A DNA stretch of 18,635 nt from the NCBI GenBank assembly GCA_050485385.1, contig JBJHBG010000101.1, positions 1 to 18,635 on the forward strand, written 5' to 3'. Under the pieces are notes generated by a model. The model was not told where the DNA came from. It saw only the letters and a program-made list of their open reading frames with translations, and searched no databases. The first letter of the stretch is position 1. Every line of letters begins with the position of its first letter. The position numbers and the translations under genes were made by a program. This DNA is from RECO01 sp050485385 (lineage in GTDB: Bacteria; Pseudomonadota; Alphaproteobacteria; Geminicoccales; Geminicoccaceae). Shown one piece after another: positions 7,614 through 13,920 of this stretch.

Positions 7614-8615
7614 ATGACCCTCGCCATCGGCCTGCTCGGCGCCGGCCGCATCGGCCTGACCCACGCCAAGGCACTCATGACCATCGACGGCGCGGAACTC
7701 GCAGCCGTCCACGACCCGGTCGCCGCCGCCGCCGCACGCGTCGCAGCGATGACCGGCGCCCGCGTGGCGAACCTGGATGCCCTGATGGCGGACGGCTCGA
7801 TCCGAGCGGTGATCGTCGCCACGCCGACCGACCTGCACGCGGCGCAGGTCGAAGCGGCGGCAAAGGCCGGCAAGGCGATCTTCTGCGAGAAGCCCATCGA
7901 CCTCGACGTCGGGCGCGTCCGGACGTGCCTGGAGGTCGTCGAGGCGACCGGTGCCAAGCTCATGGTCGGCTTCAACCGCCGCTTCGATCCGCACTTCGCC
8001 GAGTTGCAGCGGCGCGTCAGGGCCGGCGAGATCGGCCGGGTCGAGTTGGTGCAGATCACCTCGCGCGACCCGGCCCCGCCGCCCCTCGGCTACGTCCGCC
8101 GCTCGGGCGGCCTCTTCCGCGACATGATGATCCACGACTTCGACATGGCGCGCTTCCTTCTAGGCGAGGAGGTCGCCGAGGTCAGCGCCACCGGCGCCGT
8201 ACTGGTGGACCCGGCCATCGGCGAGGCTGGCGACGTCGACACGGCGACCGCGACGCTCAGGACGGCGAGCGGCCGGCTCGCGGTCATCACCAACAGCCGC
8301 CGCGCGACCTACGGCTACGACCAGCGCGCCGAGGTCCACGGCAGCTTGGGGATGCTCGCCGTCGCCAACCCGCCCACCTCCACCGTCCGCCTCGCCGACG
8401 CCACAGGCTACCGTGCCGCAGCCCTGCACAACTTCTTCATGACCCGCTACGCCGAGGCCTACCGGCTGGAACTCCAGGCCTTCGTCGCCTACGCCACGGG
8501 CGCGGCCGCCGACGTGCCGACGGGCCGCGACGGGCTCCGGGCGCTGGAGCTCGCCGACGCGGCGGTCGCGGCCGCCCGCAGCGGTCGCACGGTGTCCATC
8601 GCCGCCGCCGACTGA
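7614..8615 (+). CDS. iolG: Inositol 2-dehydrogenase (Gfo/Idh/MocA family)
   Basis: This NAD-dependent oxidoreductase would oxidise myo-inositol to scyllo-inosose, the substrate of IolE next door. The 333-residue protein starts with a Rossmann fold (GLLGAGRIG, 6-14). It has the family's CEKPIDLD with Lys93, the FNRRFDPHF segment at 120-128, and GGLFRDMMIHDFDM with Asp170 and His174. The Lys/Asp/His set matches the catalytic residues known in Bacillus IolG (Lys97, Asp172, His176). The frame is open from 7548, but the fold starts right after ATG 7614, so that start is chosen; its ribosome site is weak. Related family members act on other cyclitols or sugars, so inositol is inferred from context plus motifs. 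It ends seven bases from the convergent DUF4864 gene. Confidence 0.9.
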   Translation: MTLAIGLLGAGRIGLTHAKALMTIDGAELAAVHDPVAAAAARVAAMTGARVANLDALMADGSIRAVIVATPTDLHAAQVEAAAKAGKAIFCEKPIDLDVGRVRTCLEVVEATGAKLMVGFNRRFDPHFAELQRRVRAGEIGRVELVQITSRDPAPPPLGYVRRSGGLFRDMMIHDFDMARFLLGEEVAEVSATGAVLVDPAIGEAGDVDTATATLRTASGRLAVITNSRRATYGYDQRAEVHGSLGMLAVANPPTSTVRLADATGYRAAALHNFFMTRYAEAYRLELQAFVAYATGAAADVPTGRDGLRALELADAAVAAARSGRTVSIAAAD

Positions 8616-8622
8616 GCGCGCG

Positions 8623-9036
8623 TCAGGCCTGTGCGTCGGCGATGGGCTCCAGCACACAGCCACCGATCCGCCACGTGCCGTCCCGCTGCCGCTCCATCAT
8701 GTAGTTGGCGATCACCGCGAGCCCGTCGGGGCCGACCAGCAGCACGCGCAGCGTCGGCGCCCCGCGGAACGTCACCACGTCGCGGAAGCTTACCTCCTGC
8801 GGCCGGTAGACCGGGGCGTAGCCGGCGCGGACCATGGCCATGAAGACCTCGGCGGTGCGGAACAGGTCCTGGATCGTCGGCGAGGCGTGCGCGAAGGCCG
8901 CCTCCTGGTCGTCACGCTGGAACGCGTCGAGCTGCTGTTCGACGACCGAACGGATGGCAGCCTCGTCGGCGGCGGAAATGTCGGCGGCGGCGGGGAGGGC
9001 GAAGGCGAGAACGAAAGCGACGATCACTGCGCGCAT
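8623..9036 (-). CDS. DUF4864 domain-containing protein, predicted exported
   Basis: This is a small protein (137 residues from ATG 9036) of the DUF4864 family, common in alphaproteobacteria and without assigned function. It begins with a Sec-type signal peptide, MRAVIVAFVLAFALPAAA, with likely cleavage before DIS, so it is probably periplasmic. The mature part is an alpha+beta fold with SVVEQQLDAFQRDDQEAAFA near the N-terminus (reminiscent of NTF2-like proteins) and ends with DGTWRIGGCVLEP. An upstream in-frame ATG at 9054 exists, but a GGAAGGG ribosome site lies properly only before ATG 9036. It sits 65 bases downstream of hbd on the same strand, though a strong hairpin separates them. Confidence 0.87.
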   Translation of the reverse strand: MRAVIVAFVLAFALPAAADISAADEAAIRSVVEQQLDAFQRDDQEAAFAHASPTIQDLFRTAEVFMAMVRAGYAPVYRPQEVSFRDVVTFRGAPTLRVLLVGPDGLAVIANYMMERQRDGTWRIGGCVLEPIADAQA

Positions 9037-9093
9037 GGCGTTTCCCTTCCTCATCGAAGGGAAACACTAGCGCCGGATGACCGCTCGGCAAGC

Positions 9094-9122
9094 GTGCCCG
9101 TTCACCGCGTCGGAACGGGCAC
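9094..9122 (-). terminator. 10-bp perfect hairpin over the end of hbd
   Basis: GTGCCCGTTC at 9094-9103 and GAACGGGCAC at 9113-9122 form a perfect ten-base stem with a nine-base loop. The hbd stop codon (9102-9104) lies at the loop/stem border, and the last hbd codons form one arm. No U-rich run follows on the minus strand, so it is not a classical intrinsic terminator. It may stop or weaken transcription into the DUF4864 gene or protect the 3' end. Confidence 0.5.
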
Positions 9123-10013
9123 CTCGCCCCGGTAGTCGTAGAAGCCGCGCTTGGTCTTGCGCCCGAGCCAGCCGGCCTCGACGTACTTGGCCAACAGCGG
9201 GCATGGCCGGTACTTGCTGTCGTTCAGGCCCTCGTACAGCACCTGCATGATCGCAAGGCAGGTATCGAGGCCGATGAAGTCGGCGAGTTCCAACGGCCCC
9301 ATCGGGTGGTTGGCACCGAGCTTCATGGCCGTGTCGATCGACTCGACGTTGCCCACGCCCTCCAGCAGCGTGTAGACGGCCTCGTTGACCATCGGCAGCA
9401 GGATGCGGTTGACGATGAACGCCGGAAAGTCCTCGGCCGTGACCGAGACCTTGCCCATCTTCTCGGCGACGACGCGGATCGCCTGGTAGGTGTCCTCCTG
9501 CGTTGCGATGCCGCGGATGATCTCGATCAGCTGCATCCGCGGCACTGGGTTCATGAAGTGCATGCCGATGAAGCGTTCGGGCCGATCCGTGGCCGCGGCG
9601 AGCCGTGTCACCGAGATCGACGAGGTGTTGGTGGCGATCACCGCATCCGGCTTCGCCACCTTGACGACGTGCTCGAAGATCTTGCGCTTCAGCGCCTCGT
9701 TCTCGCTCGCCGCCTCCACGATCAGCTCGCAGTCGGCGAAGATCGCGTAGTCGAGGCCGGTGTGGATGCGCTGCGCCGCCGCCTCGGCAACGTCAGGCCC
9801 GAGCGCGCCGCGCCGCACGAGGCGCTGCATGCCGTCCTTCACCTTGGCCACGGCAGCGTCCAGCCGGGCCTGGTCGACGTCGAGCAGTTGCACCTCGTAC
9901 CCGCTCTGTGCGGCCACCTGGACGATGCCCGAGCCCATCTGGCCCGCACCCACCACGCCGATGCGCTGGATCTCGGGGATCGGCGGATGCTCGTTCTCGG
10001 CGGGGGCCATCAT
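9102..10013 (-). CDS. hbd: 3-hydroxybutyryl-CoA dehydrogenase
   Basis: This is an NAD(P)-dependent dehydrogenase that interconverts acetoacetyl-CoA and 3-hydroxybutyryl-CoA, in the cytoplasm, for fatty-acid or polyhydroxybutyrate turnover. The 303-residue length fits the stand-alone enzyme. The Rossmann motif GVVGAGQMGSGI lies at 19-30, ATNTSSISVTRLA at 127-139, the catalytic His152 in MHFMNPVPRMQLIEI, and the C-terminal-domain signature DFPAFIVNRILLPMVNEAVY at 195-214, followed by LGANHPMGPLELADFIGLD. The start is ATG 10013, with GAGGA seven bases upstream. It lies 13 bases after etfA, so it is the third gene of an etfB-etfA-hbd unit. Electron transfer flavoprotein and this enzyme act in consecutive steps of acyl-CoA oxidation. 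Confidence 0.96.
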   Translation of the reverse strand: MMAPAENEHPPIPEIQRIGVVGAGQMGSGIVQVAAQSGYEVQLLDVDQARLDAAVAKVKDGMQRLVRRGALGPDVAEAAAQRIHTGLDYAIFADCELIVEAASENEALKRKIFEHVVKVAKPDAVIATNTSSISVTRLAAATDRPERFIGMHFMNPVPRMQLIEIIRGIATQEDTYQAIRVVAEKMGKVSVTAEDFPAFIVNRILLPMVNEAVYTLLEGVGNVESIDTAMKLGANHPMGPLELADFIGLDTCLAIMQVLYEGLNDSKYRPCPLLAKYVEAGWLGRKTKRGFYDYRGEVPVPTR

Positions 10014-10026
10014 CTCCGAATCCTCG

Positions 10027-10977
10027 TCATGAGGCCGCCTTCGACGCCTTCAAGGCCTCGGTCAGTTGCGGCACGATGGTGAACAGATCCCCGACCAAAC
10101 CGTAGTCCGCCACCTGGAAGATGGGGGCTTCCTCGTCCTTGTTGATCGCCACGATCACCTTGCTGTCCTTCATCCCCGCAAGGTGCTGGATGGCACCGGA
10201 GATGCCGACGGCGACGTAGAGTTCGGGTGCGACGATCTTGCCGGTCTGGCCGACCTGGTAGTCGTTGGGCACGTAGCCGGCATCCACCGCCGCCCGGCTG
10301 GCGCCGACGGCCGCACCGAGTTGGTCGGCCAAGGCCTCGACGATGGCGAAGTTCTCGCCCGAGCCCATGCCCCGCCCGCCGGAGACCACCACCCGCGCCG
10401 AGGTCAGCTCCGGCCGCTCCGACGCGGAAACCTCGCGGCCGAGGAACGCGACGAGCTCGCTGGGCGCCACCGCCTGAACGGTCTCGACGGCGGCGCTGCC
10501 GCCCTCGCCGGCCGCCGCGGCAAAGGCCGTGGTGCGCACGGTGAGGACCAGCTTCGCGTCGCTCGTCTCGACCGTGGCGAGCGCATTGCCGGCATAGATG
10601 TAGCGCTTGAAGGTCTTCGGCCCGACCACCTCGACGATGTCGGAGACCTGCGCCACGTCCAACAAAGCGGCGAGCCGCGGCATCAGATTCTTGCCGAAGG
10701 TCGACGAGCCCGCGACGAACGCGTCGTAGCCGTCGGCCATCGCACGCAAGAGCTCGGTCAGCGTCTCCGCCACCGGCTCGGCGAAAGCCGCGTCGTCGAC
10801 GTGCACCACCTTGGCCACGCCGTCGACCCTGGCCGCCGCTTCGGCGACCGGGCCGGAGCCCGCACCCGCGACCAGCACCGTCACGTTGCCGAGTTGCTTC
10901 GCCGCCGTCACCGCGTGCAGGGTGGCCTTGTCCAGCTTGGCGTTGTCGTGCTCGGCGACGACCAGCACCTCGGCCAT
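10027..10977 (-). CDS. etfA: Electron transfer flavoprotein alpha subunit
   Basis: This is the FAD-carrying subunit of the ETF heterodimer, which takes electrons from acyl-CoA dehydrogenases and hands them to ETF:ubiquinone oxidoreductase. It is 316 residues, the normal length. The N-terminal domain starts MAEVLVVAEHDNAKLDKATL. The C-terminal FAD domain shows GGRGMGSGENFAIVEALAD, the signature YVPNDYQVGQTGKIVAPELY, VGISGAIQHLAGMKDSKVIV, and AINKDEEAPIFQVADYGLVG. The ATG at 10975-10977 overlaps the etfB stop by one base (TGATG on the minus strand), which fits equal production of the two subunits. Confidence 0.97.
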   Translation of the reverse strand: MAEVLVVAEHDNAKLDKATLHAVTAAKQLGNVTVLVAGAGSGPVAEAAARVDGVAKVVHVDDAAFAEPVAETLTELLRAMADGYDAFVAGSSTFGKNLMPRLAALLDVAQVSDIVEVVGPKTFKRYIYAGNALATVETSDAKLVLTVRTTAFAAAAGEGGSAAVETVQAVAPSELVAFLGREVSASERPELTSARVVVSGGRGMGSGENFAIVEALADQLGAAVGASRAAVDAGYVPNDYQVGQTGKIVAPELYVAVGISGAIQHLAGMKDSKVIVAINKDEEAPIFQVADYGLVGDLFTIVPQLTEALKASKAAS

Positions 10978-11738
10978 CAGATCACCCCCGCTTCGGTCTT
11001 CAGCTTCTCGATCAGGGTCGGCACGTCCGGCACCTTCACGCCAGCCTCGCGTTTCGGCGGCTCCTCCACCTTCAGGTAGGTAAGCCTAGGAGCGGTGTCG
11101 ACGCCGAGGTCTTCCGGCGTCACCTTGTCGATCGGCTTCTTCTTCGCCTTCATGATGTTCGGCAGCGACGCATAGCGCGGCTCGTTCAGCCGCAGATCGA
11201 CGGTCACGATGGCCGGCAGCTTGACCCGCAGCTTCTCCAGCCCCGCGTCCACCTCGCGCGTCACCTCGAGCCCGCCGTCGACCACCTCGATCTTCGAGGC
11301 GAAGGTCGCCTGCGGCCAGCCGAGCAGGGCCGCCAACATCTGGCCCGTCTGGTTGCTGTCGTCGTCGATCGCCTGCTTGCCCATCAGCACGATGTCCGGC
11401 TGCTCGCGCTCGACGACGGCCTGGAGGAGCTTCGCCACCGCCAAAGGCTGGATCTCCGTGTCGGTCCGCGCCGTCGTCTCCACATGCACCGCTCGGTCGG
11501 CACCCATCGCCATCGCCGTCCTGAGCGTCTCCTGCGCCTTGGCCTCGCCGATGGTCACGGCGACGATCTCGCTCGCCGCCCCCTTCTCCCGCAGCCGGAT
11601 CGCCTCCTCGTTGGCGATCTCGTCGAACGGATTCATCGACATCTTGACGTTGGCCGTCTCGACGCCGCTGCCGTCGGCCTTGACGCGCACCGTTACGTTG
11701 TAGTCGACCACCCGCTTGACGGGCACCAGGATCTTCAT
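10977..11738 (-). CDS. etfB: Electron transfer flavoprotein beta subunit
   Basis: This is the AMP-binding subunit of ETF (253 residues), partner of EtfA. It begins MKILVPVKRVVDYNVTVRVK and has NPFDEIANEEAIRLREKG near 36-53. The AMP/adenine-binding segment is GKQAIDDDSNQTGQMLAALL. The family signature lies around VTREVDAGLEKLRVKLPAIV, and the dehydrogenase recognition loop is LNEPRYASLPNIMKAKKKPI. The ribosome site AGAAGGG stands upstream of ATG 11738. It is separated from the adenosyltransferase gene by 132 bases that hold a candidate promoter, so etfB-etfA-hbd may be transcribed both on its own and by read-through. Confidence 0.97.
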   Translation of the reverse strand: MKILVPVKRVVDYNVTVRVKADGSGVETANVKMSMNPFDEIANEEAIRLREKGAASEIVAVTIGEAKAQETLRTAMAMGADRAVHVETTARTDTEIQPLAVAKLLQAVVEREQPDIVLMGKQAIDDDSNQTGQMLAALLGWPQATFASKIEVVDGGLEVTREVDAGLEKLRVKLPAIVTVDLRLNEPRYASLPNIMKAKKKPIDKVTPEDLGVDTAPRLTYLKVEEPPKREAGVKVPDVPTLIEKLKTEAGVI

Positions 11739-11812
11739 CGTCCGGCCCTTCTTGCTTGCCGGCCCGGGTCCAAACCGCCCGATCCCGGAATGCCTGCCGC
11801 ATGTTGCACTGC

Positions 11813-11859
11813 GCGATAGCGCTCCGCCCGAAGGCTTGTCAATTGCGGTGCAGCACCGC
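11813..11859 (-). promoter_or_regulatory. Candidate etfB promoter with adjacent 15-bp palindrome
   Basis: On the minus strand a perfect TTGACA (11842-11837) is followed after 18 bases by TATCGC (11818-11813), a reasonable -10. Two bases upstream of the -35 lies the palindrome GCGGTGC-A-GCACCGC (11845-11859). It starts a dozen bases after the adenosyltransferase stop and has no U-tract, so an operator fits better than a terminator. No regulator is identified. Confidence 0.45.
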
Positions 11860-11870
11860 TGCGCCGGGCG

Positions 11871-12440
11871 TCAGCGATGCGCGCCCGGTACCCACAGGAC
11901 GTCGCCCGCCCCTTTGTCGTTGAGGTAGCGGGCCGCCACGAACAGATGGTCGGAGAGCCGATTGAGGTAGTGGATCGCGTCCGCCGACACGTCCTCCTGC
12001 GCCGCCAGGGCCACCACCAGCCGCTCCGCCCGCCGCGTCACCGTGCGGGCCAGATGCAGCTGCGCCGACGCCGCCGAGCCCCCCGGCAACACGAACGACG
12101 ACAACGGCGCCAACTCGCCGTTCATGGCGTCGATCTCCTGCTCCAGCCGCGTCACCTGTGCGGGGCTCACCCGCAGCCGCCCCTCCGCCGAACTGCCGGG
12201 CGTGCAGAGGTCGGCGCCGAGGTCGAACAGGTCGTTCTGAATGCGCGCCAGCATGGCGTCGGCGTCGCCCCTCTCGATCTGGCTCGTGTGCAGCCGAGCC
12301 AGCCCGATGGTGGCATTCGCCTCGTCCACCGTGCCGTACGCCTCCACCCGAAGGCTGTATTTCGCAACGCGGGCACCGTCGCCCAGGGACGTCTTCCCGC
12401 CGTCGCCGCCGCGCGTGTAGATCTTGGTCAGCGTCACCAT
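11871..12440 (-). CDS. Cob(I)yrinic acid a,c-diamide adenosyltransferase, PduO type
   Basis: This cytoplasmic enzyme transfers the adenosyl group of ATP to cob(I)alamin to make coenzyme B12. The 189-residue protein is a single PduO-type domain. The N-terminal ATP-binding segment is KIYTRGGDGGKTSLGDG (6-22). The family signature is RVEAYGTVDEANATIGLA at 31-48. The helical bundle carries FDLGADLCTP (72-81), ARTVTRRAERLVVAL (131-145), with the Arg-Arg-x-Glu needed for ATP, and YLNRLSDHLFVAARYLN (158-174). Its ribosome site GAGG is made partly by the stop codon of the twin-TM gene, four bases upstream, so the two are translationally coupled. In many alphaproteobacteria this gene sits beside etfBA, next to B12-dependent acyl-CoA metabolism. 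Confidence 0.96.
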   Translation of the reverse strand: MVTLTKIYTRGGDGGKTSLGDGARVAKYSLRVEAYGTVDEANATIGLARLHTSQIERGDADAMLARIQNDLFDLGADLCTPGSSAEGRLRVSPAQVTRLEQEIDAMNGELAPLSSFVLPGGSAASAQLHLARTVTRRAERLVVALAAQEDVSADAIHYLNRLSDHLFVAARYLNDKGAGDVLWVPGAHR

Positions 12441-12444
12441 CGCC

Positions 12445-12636
12445 TCAGCCCCGCGTCAACAGAAACAGCACCAGGAACAGGATCGTCACGCCCTGGCTAA
12501 CGACGCGTGCGCGCATCATCAGGTTGCCATACTTCCGATTGAACTCGCCGCCGCGGTAGAACCCGCCGACGCCGATCAGGAGGACGACCGCCGTCACCAC
12601 CATGGACACGATCGTCAACACGCCGAAAATCATCAT
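12445..12636 (-). CDS. Twin transmembrane protein, HIG1-like
   Basis: This is a 63-residue membrane protein. Two hydrophobic helices (about 4-24 and 46-61) are joined by a basic loop GGEFNRKYGNLMMRARVVSQG. The N-x-x-M-R-A-R-V-x-x-Q-G pattern matches the HIG1 (hypoxia-induced/Rcf) type of small inner-membrane proteins. Mitochondrial relatives associate with cytochrome c oxidase, but a role for the bacterial form is not established. It has two adjacent ATGs (12636 and 12633). It is the first gene of the unit running through the adenosyltransferase to hbd and is divergent from the SDR gene, with 101 bases between. The coding call is strong because of its length, hydrophobic pattern and known neighbourhood. 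Confidence 0.88.
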   Translation of the reverse strand: MMIFGVLTIVSMVVTAVVLLIGVGGFYRGGEFNRKYGNLMMRARVVSQGVTILFLVLFLLTRG

Positions 12637-12737
12637 GCCAGAGACCTAGTCCCTAAGCCCGGCGGATGCCAGCCCTTCGCGGCTCGACGCGACCCGCAAC
12701 GCAGCGTACGACCGGGGCCGAACGACGGAGCACCGAC

Positions 12738-13484
12738 ATGAACAAGATCGACCTGGACGGCAGGAAGGCCATCGTCACCGGCGGCGCCATGGGTATCGGC
12801 TTCGCCATCGCCCAGCGCTTTTTGGCCTCCGGCGCCGAGGTGGAACTGTGGGACAAGGAAGCCACCGCACTCGACGAGGCCAAGTCCAGGCTCGGCGAGG
12901 GCGCCCACGGCCGCGTCGTCGAACTGACCGATGCGGCCGACGTCGCCGCCGCCACCGCCGCCGCCAGGGAACGCATGGGCCGGATCGACGTCTACTGCGC
13001 CAATGCCGGCATCGCCGGCCCCAACCACCCGCTTTGGGAGTACCCCATCGACGCCTGGCGCCAAGTGGTCGAACTCGACCTCAACGCCGTCTTCTACGGC
13101 CTGCGCGCCGTGGTACCGATCATGATCGCCCAGAACTACGGCCGCATCGTCACCACGGCCTCCATCGCCGGCAAGGAGGGCAACCCCACGGCCAGCGCCT
13201 ACAGTGCCGCCAAGGCCGGCGTCATCGCGCTCACCAAGTCGCTCGGCAAGGAACTCGCCGCCCACGACATCGCCGTCAACGCCATCACCCCGGCCGCCGC
13301 CCGCACCCGTATCTTCGACCAGATGAGCCCCGAACACATCCAGTTCATGCTCTCCAAGATCCCCCGCGGCCGCTTCGTCGAAGTCGAGGAGATCGCCGCC
13401 CTCGTCGCCTGGCTCGCCAGCGCCGAAAACCGCTTCACCACCGGCGCCGTCTTCGACCTCTCCGGCGGCCGGGCGACGTACTGA
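12738..13484 (+). CDS. SDR family NAD(P)-dependent oxidoreductase
   Basis: This is a classical short-chain dehydrogenase of 248 residues. The cofactor loop is TGGAMGIG (14-21), Asp39 at the end of the second strand (VELWDK) predicts NAD(H) over NADP(H), CANAG lies at 87-91, and the active-site set is Asn116, Ser142, Tyr155 and Lys159 (AYSAAKAG). The C-terminus has FTTGAVFDLSGGRATY. Similar proteins are annotated as FabG-like, 2-keto-3-deoxy-L-fuconate or sugar dehydrogenases; sequence alone does not choose. The upstream frame is open from 12666, but the family fold starts at ATG 12738, preceded by ACGGAG. It is a single-gene unit divergent from the twin-TM cluster. A GC-rich hairpin starts 28 bases after its stop. 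Confidence 0.93.
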   Translation: MNKIDLDGRKAIVTGGAMGIGFAIAQRFLASGAEVELWDKEATALDEAKSRLGEGAHGRVVELTDAADVAAATAAARERMGRIDVYCANAGIAGPNHPLWEYPIDAWRQVVELDLNAVFYGLRAVVPIMIAQNYGRIVTTASIAGKEGNPTASAYSAAKAGVIALTKSLGKELAAHDIAVNAITPAAARTRIFDQMSPEHIQFMLSKIPRGRFVEVEEIAALVAWLASAENRFTTGAVFDLSGGRATY

Positions 13485-13511
13485 CGGAGAGGCACGACGC
13501 AGAAAGGAAGG

Positions 13512-13581
13512 AGGGGGCTGCTCGCCCCCTACGACCCCCAAGGCCCCGGCCAAGGCCGGCGCCACTCGATGACGGGAGGCG
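13512..13581 (+). repeat. GC-rich intergenic repeat, copy 1
   Basis: It begins with a hairpin, AGGGGGC (13512-13518), loop TGCTC, GCCCCCT (13524-13530). After a C-rich spacer comes CCGGCCAAGGCCGGCGCC (13546-13563) and then GACGGGAGGCG (13571-13581). The same three blocks, in the same order, occur on the minus strand after oxyR (16132 down to 16068). The second block differs by one base in 18 and the third is identical over 11. It lies 28 bases after the SDR stop and may act as a terminator, though without a U-tract. Confidence 0.6.
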
Positions 13582-13742
13582 AGCCGAAAGAGACGTAGCG
13601 CTCCGGTCGCGGCATGGTCCGCTTGGACGAGGAGGGGTCGCAGCGCGCGGAGGACGCTCAGGTCTTTTGACCGCGGGTTGGCGGTCGCCGCTTCAGTTGG
13701 AAGCCGCCATAGCGACGGGCGCGAGTTCGATGTGGTTTCCGA

Positions 13743-13786
13743 GCCGGTCGCACTCCCCGGTCGATCCCGCCGAGCAAGCGACCGGC
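13743..13786. repeat. 9-bp inverted repeat with 26-base loop
   Basis: GCCGGTCGC (13743-13751) is the exact reverse complement of GCGACCGGC (13778-13786). TGTG (13731-13734) and CACA (13795-13798) can extend the stem beyond a symmetric eight-base internal loop. Function is unknown; chance is possible at this GC content. Confidence 0.4.
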
Positions 13787-13885
13787 GAACCCGGCACACG
13801 CGATGGCTTCGGGTAGAACTCGCTCATGCAGCGACGATCGAACACGGCAAGCCATGGCGCGTTCAAGCGCTCTGCGGCGAGGCGA

Positions 13886-13914
13886 TTGAACCCGCCCACC
13901 GACTAGCCTAACAT
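13886..13914 (+). promoter_or_regulatory. Candidate promoter giving a leaderless cyclase mRNA
   Basis: TTGAAC (13886-13891) and TAACAT (13909-13914) have an ideal 17-base spacer, and each matches four of six consensus bases. The -10 ends only six bases before ATG 13921, so transcription would start at or next to the start codon. No Shine-Dalgarno-like sequence precedes this ATG, which agrees with leaderless translation. Confidence 0.45.
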
Positions 13915-13920
13915 TCTGTC

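Larger units (their letters stand above)
13485..13920. other. Intergenic region between SDR and cyclase
   Basis: These 436 bases hold no convincing gene. They contain copy 1 of a GC-rich repeat (13512-13581), an imperfect stem (13731-13798) and a candidate promoter for the cyclase (13886-13914). A 65-codon minus frame at 13658-13855 and a 77-codon plus frame at 13678-13911 show no family I recognise. Confidence 0.7.

Noticed and set aside
13658..13855. 65-codon minus-strand frame in the SDR-cyclase spacer
   Set aside because: Arg-rich composition without a recognisable domain or ribosome site. A decayed gene cannot be excluded, but there is no support for calling one.
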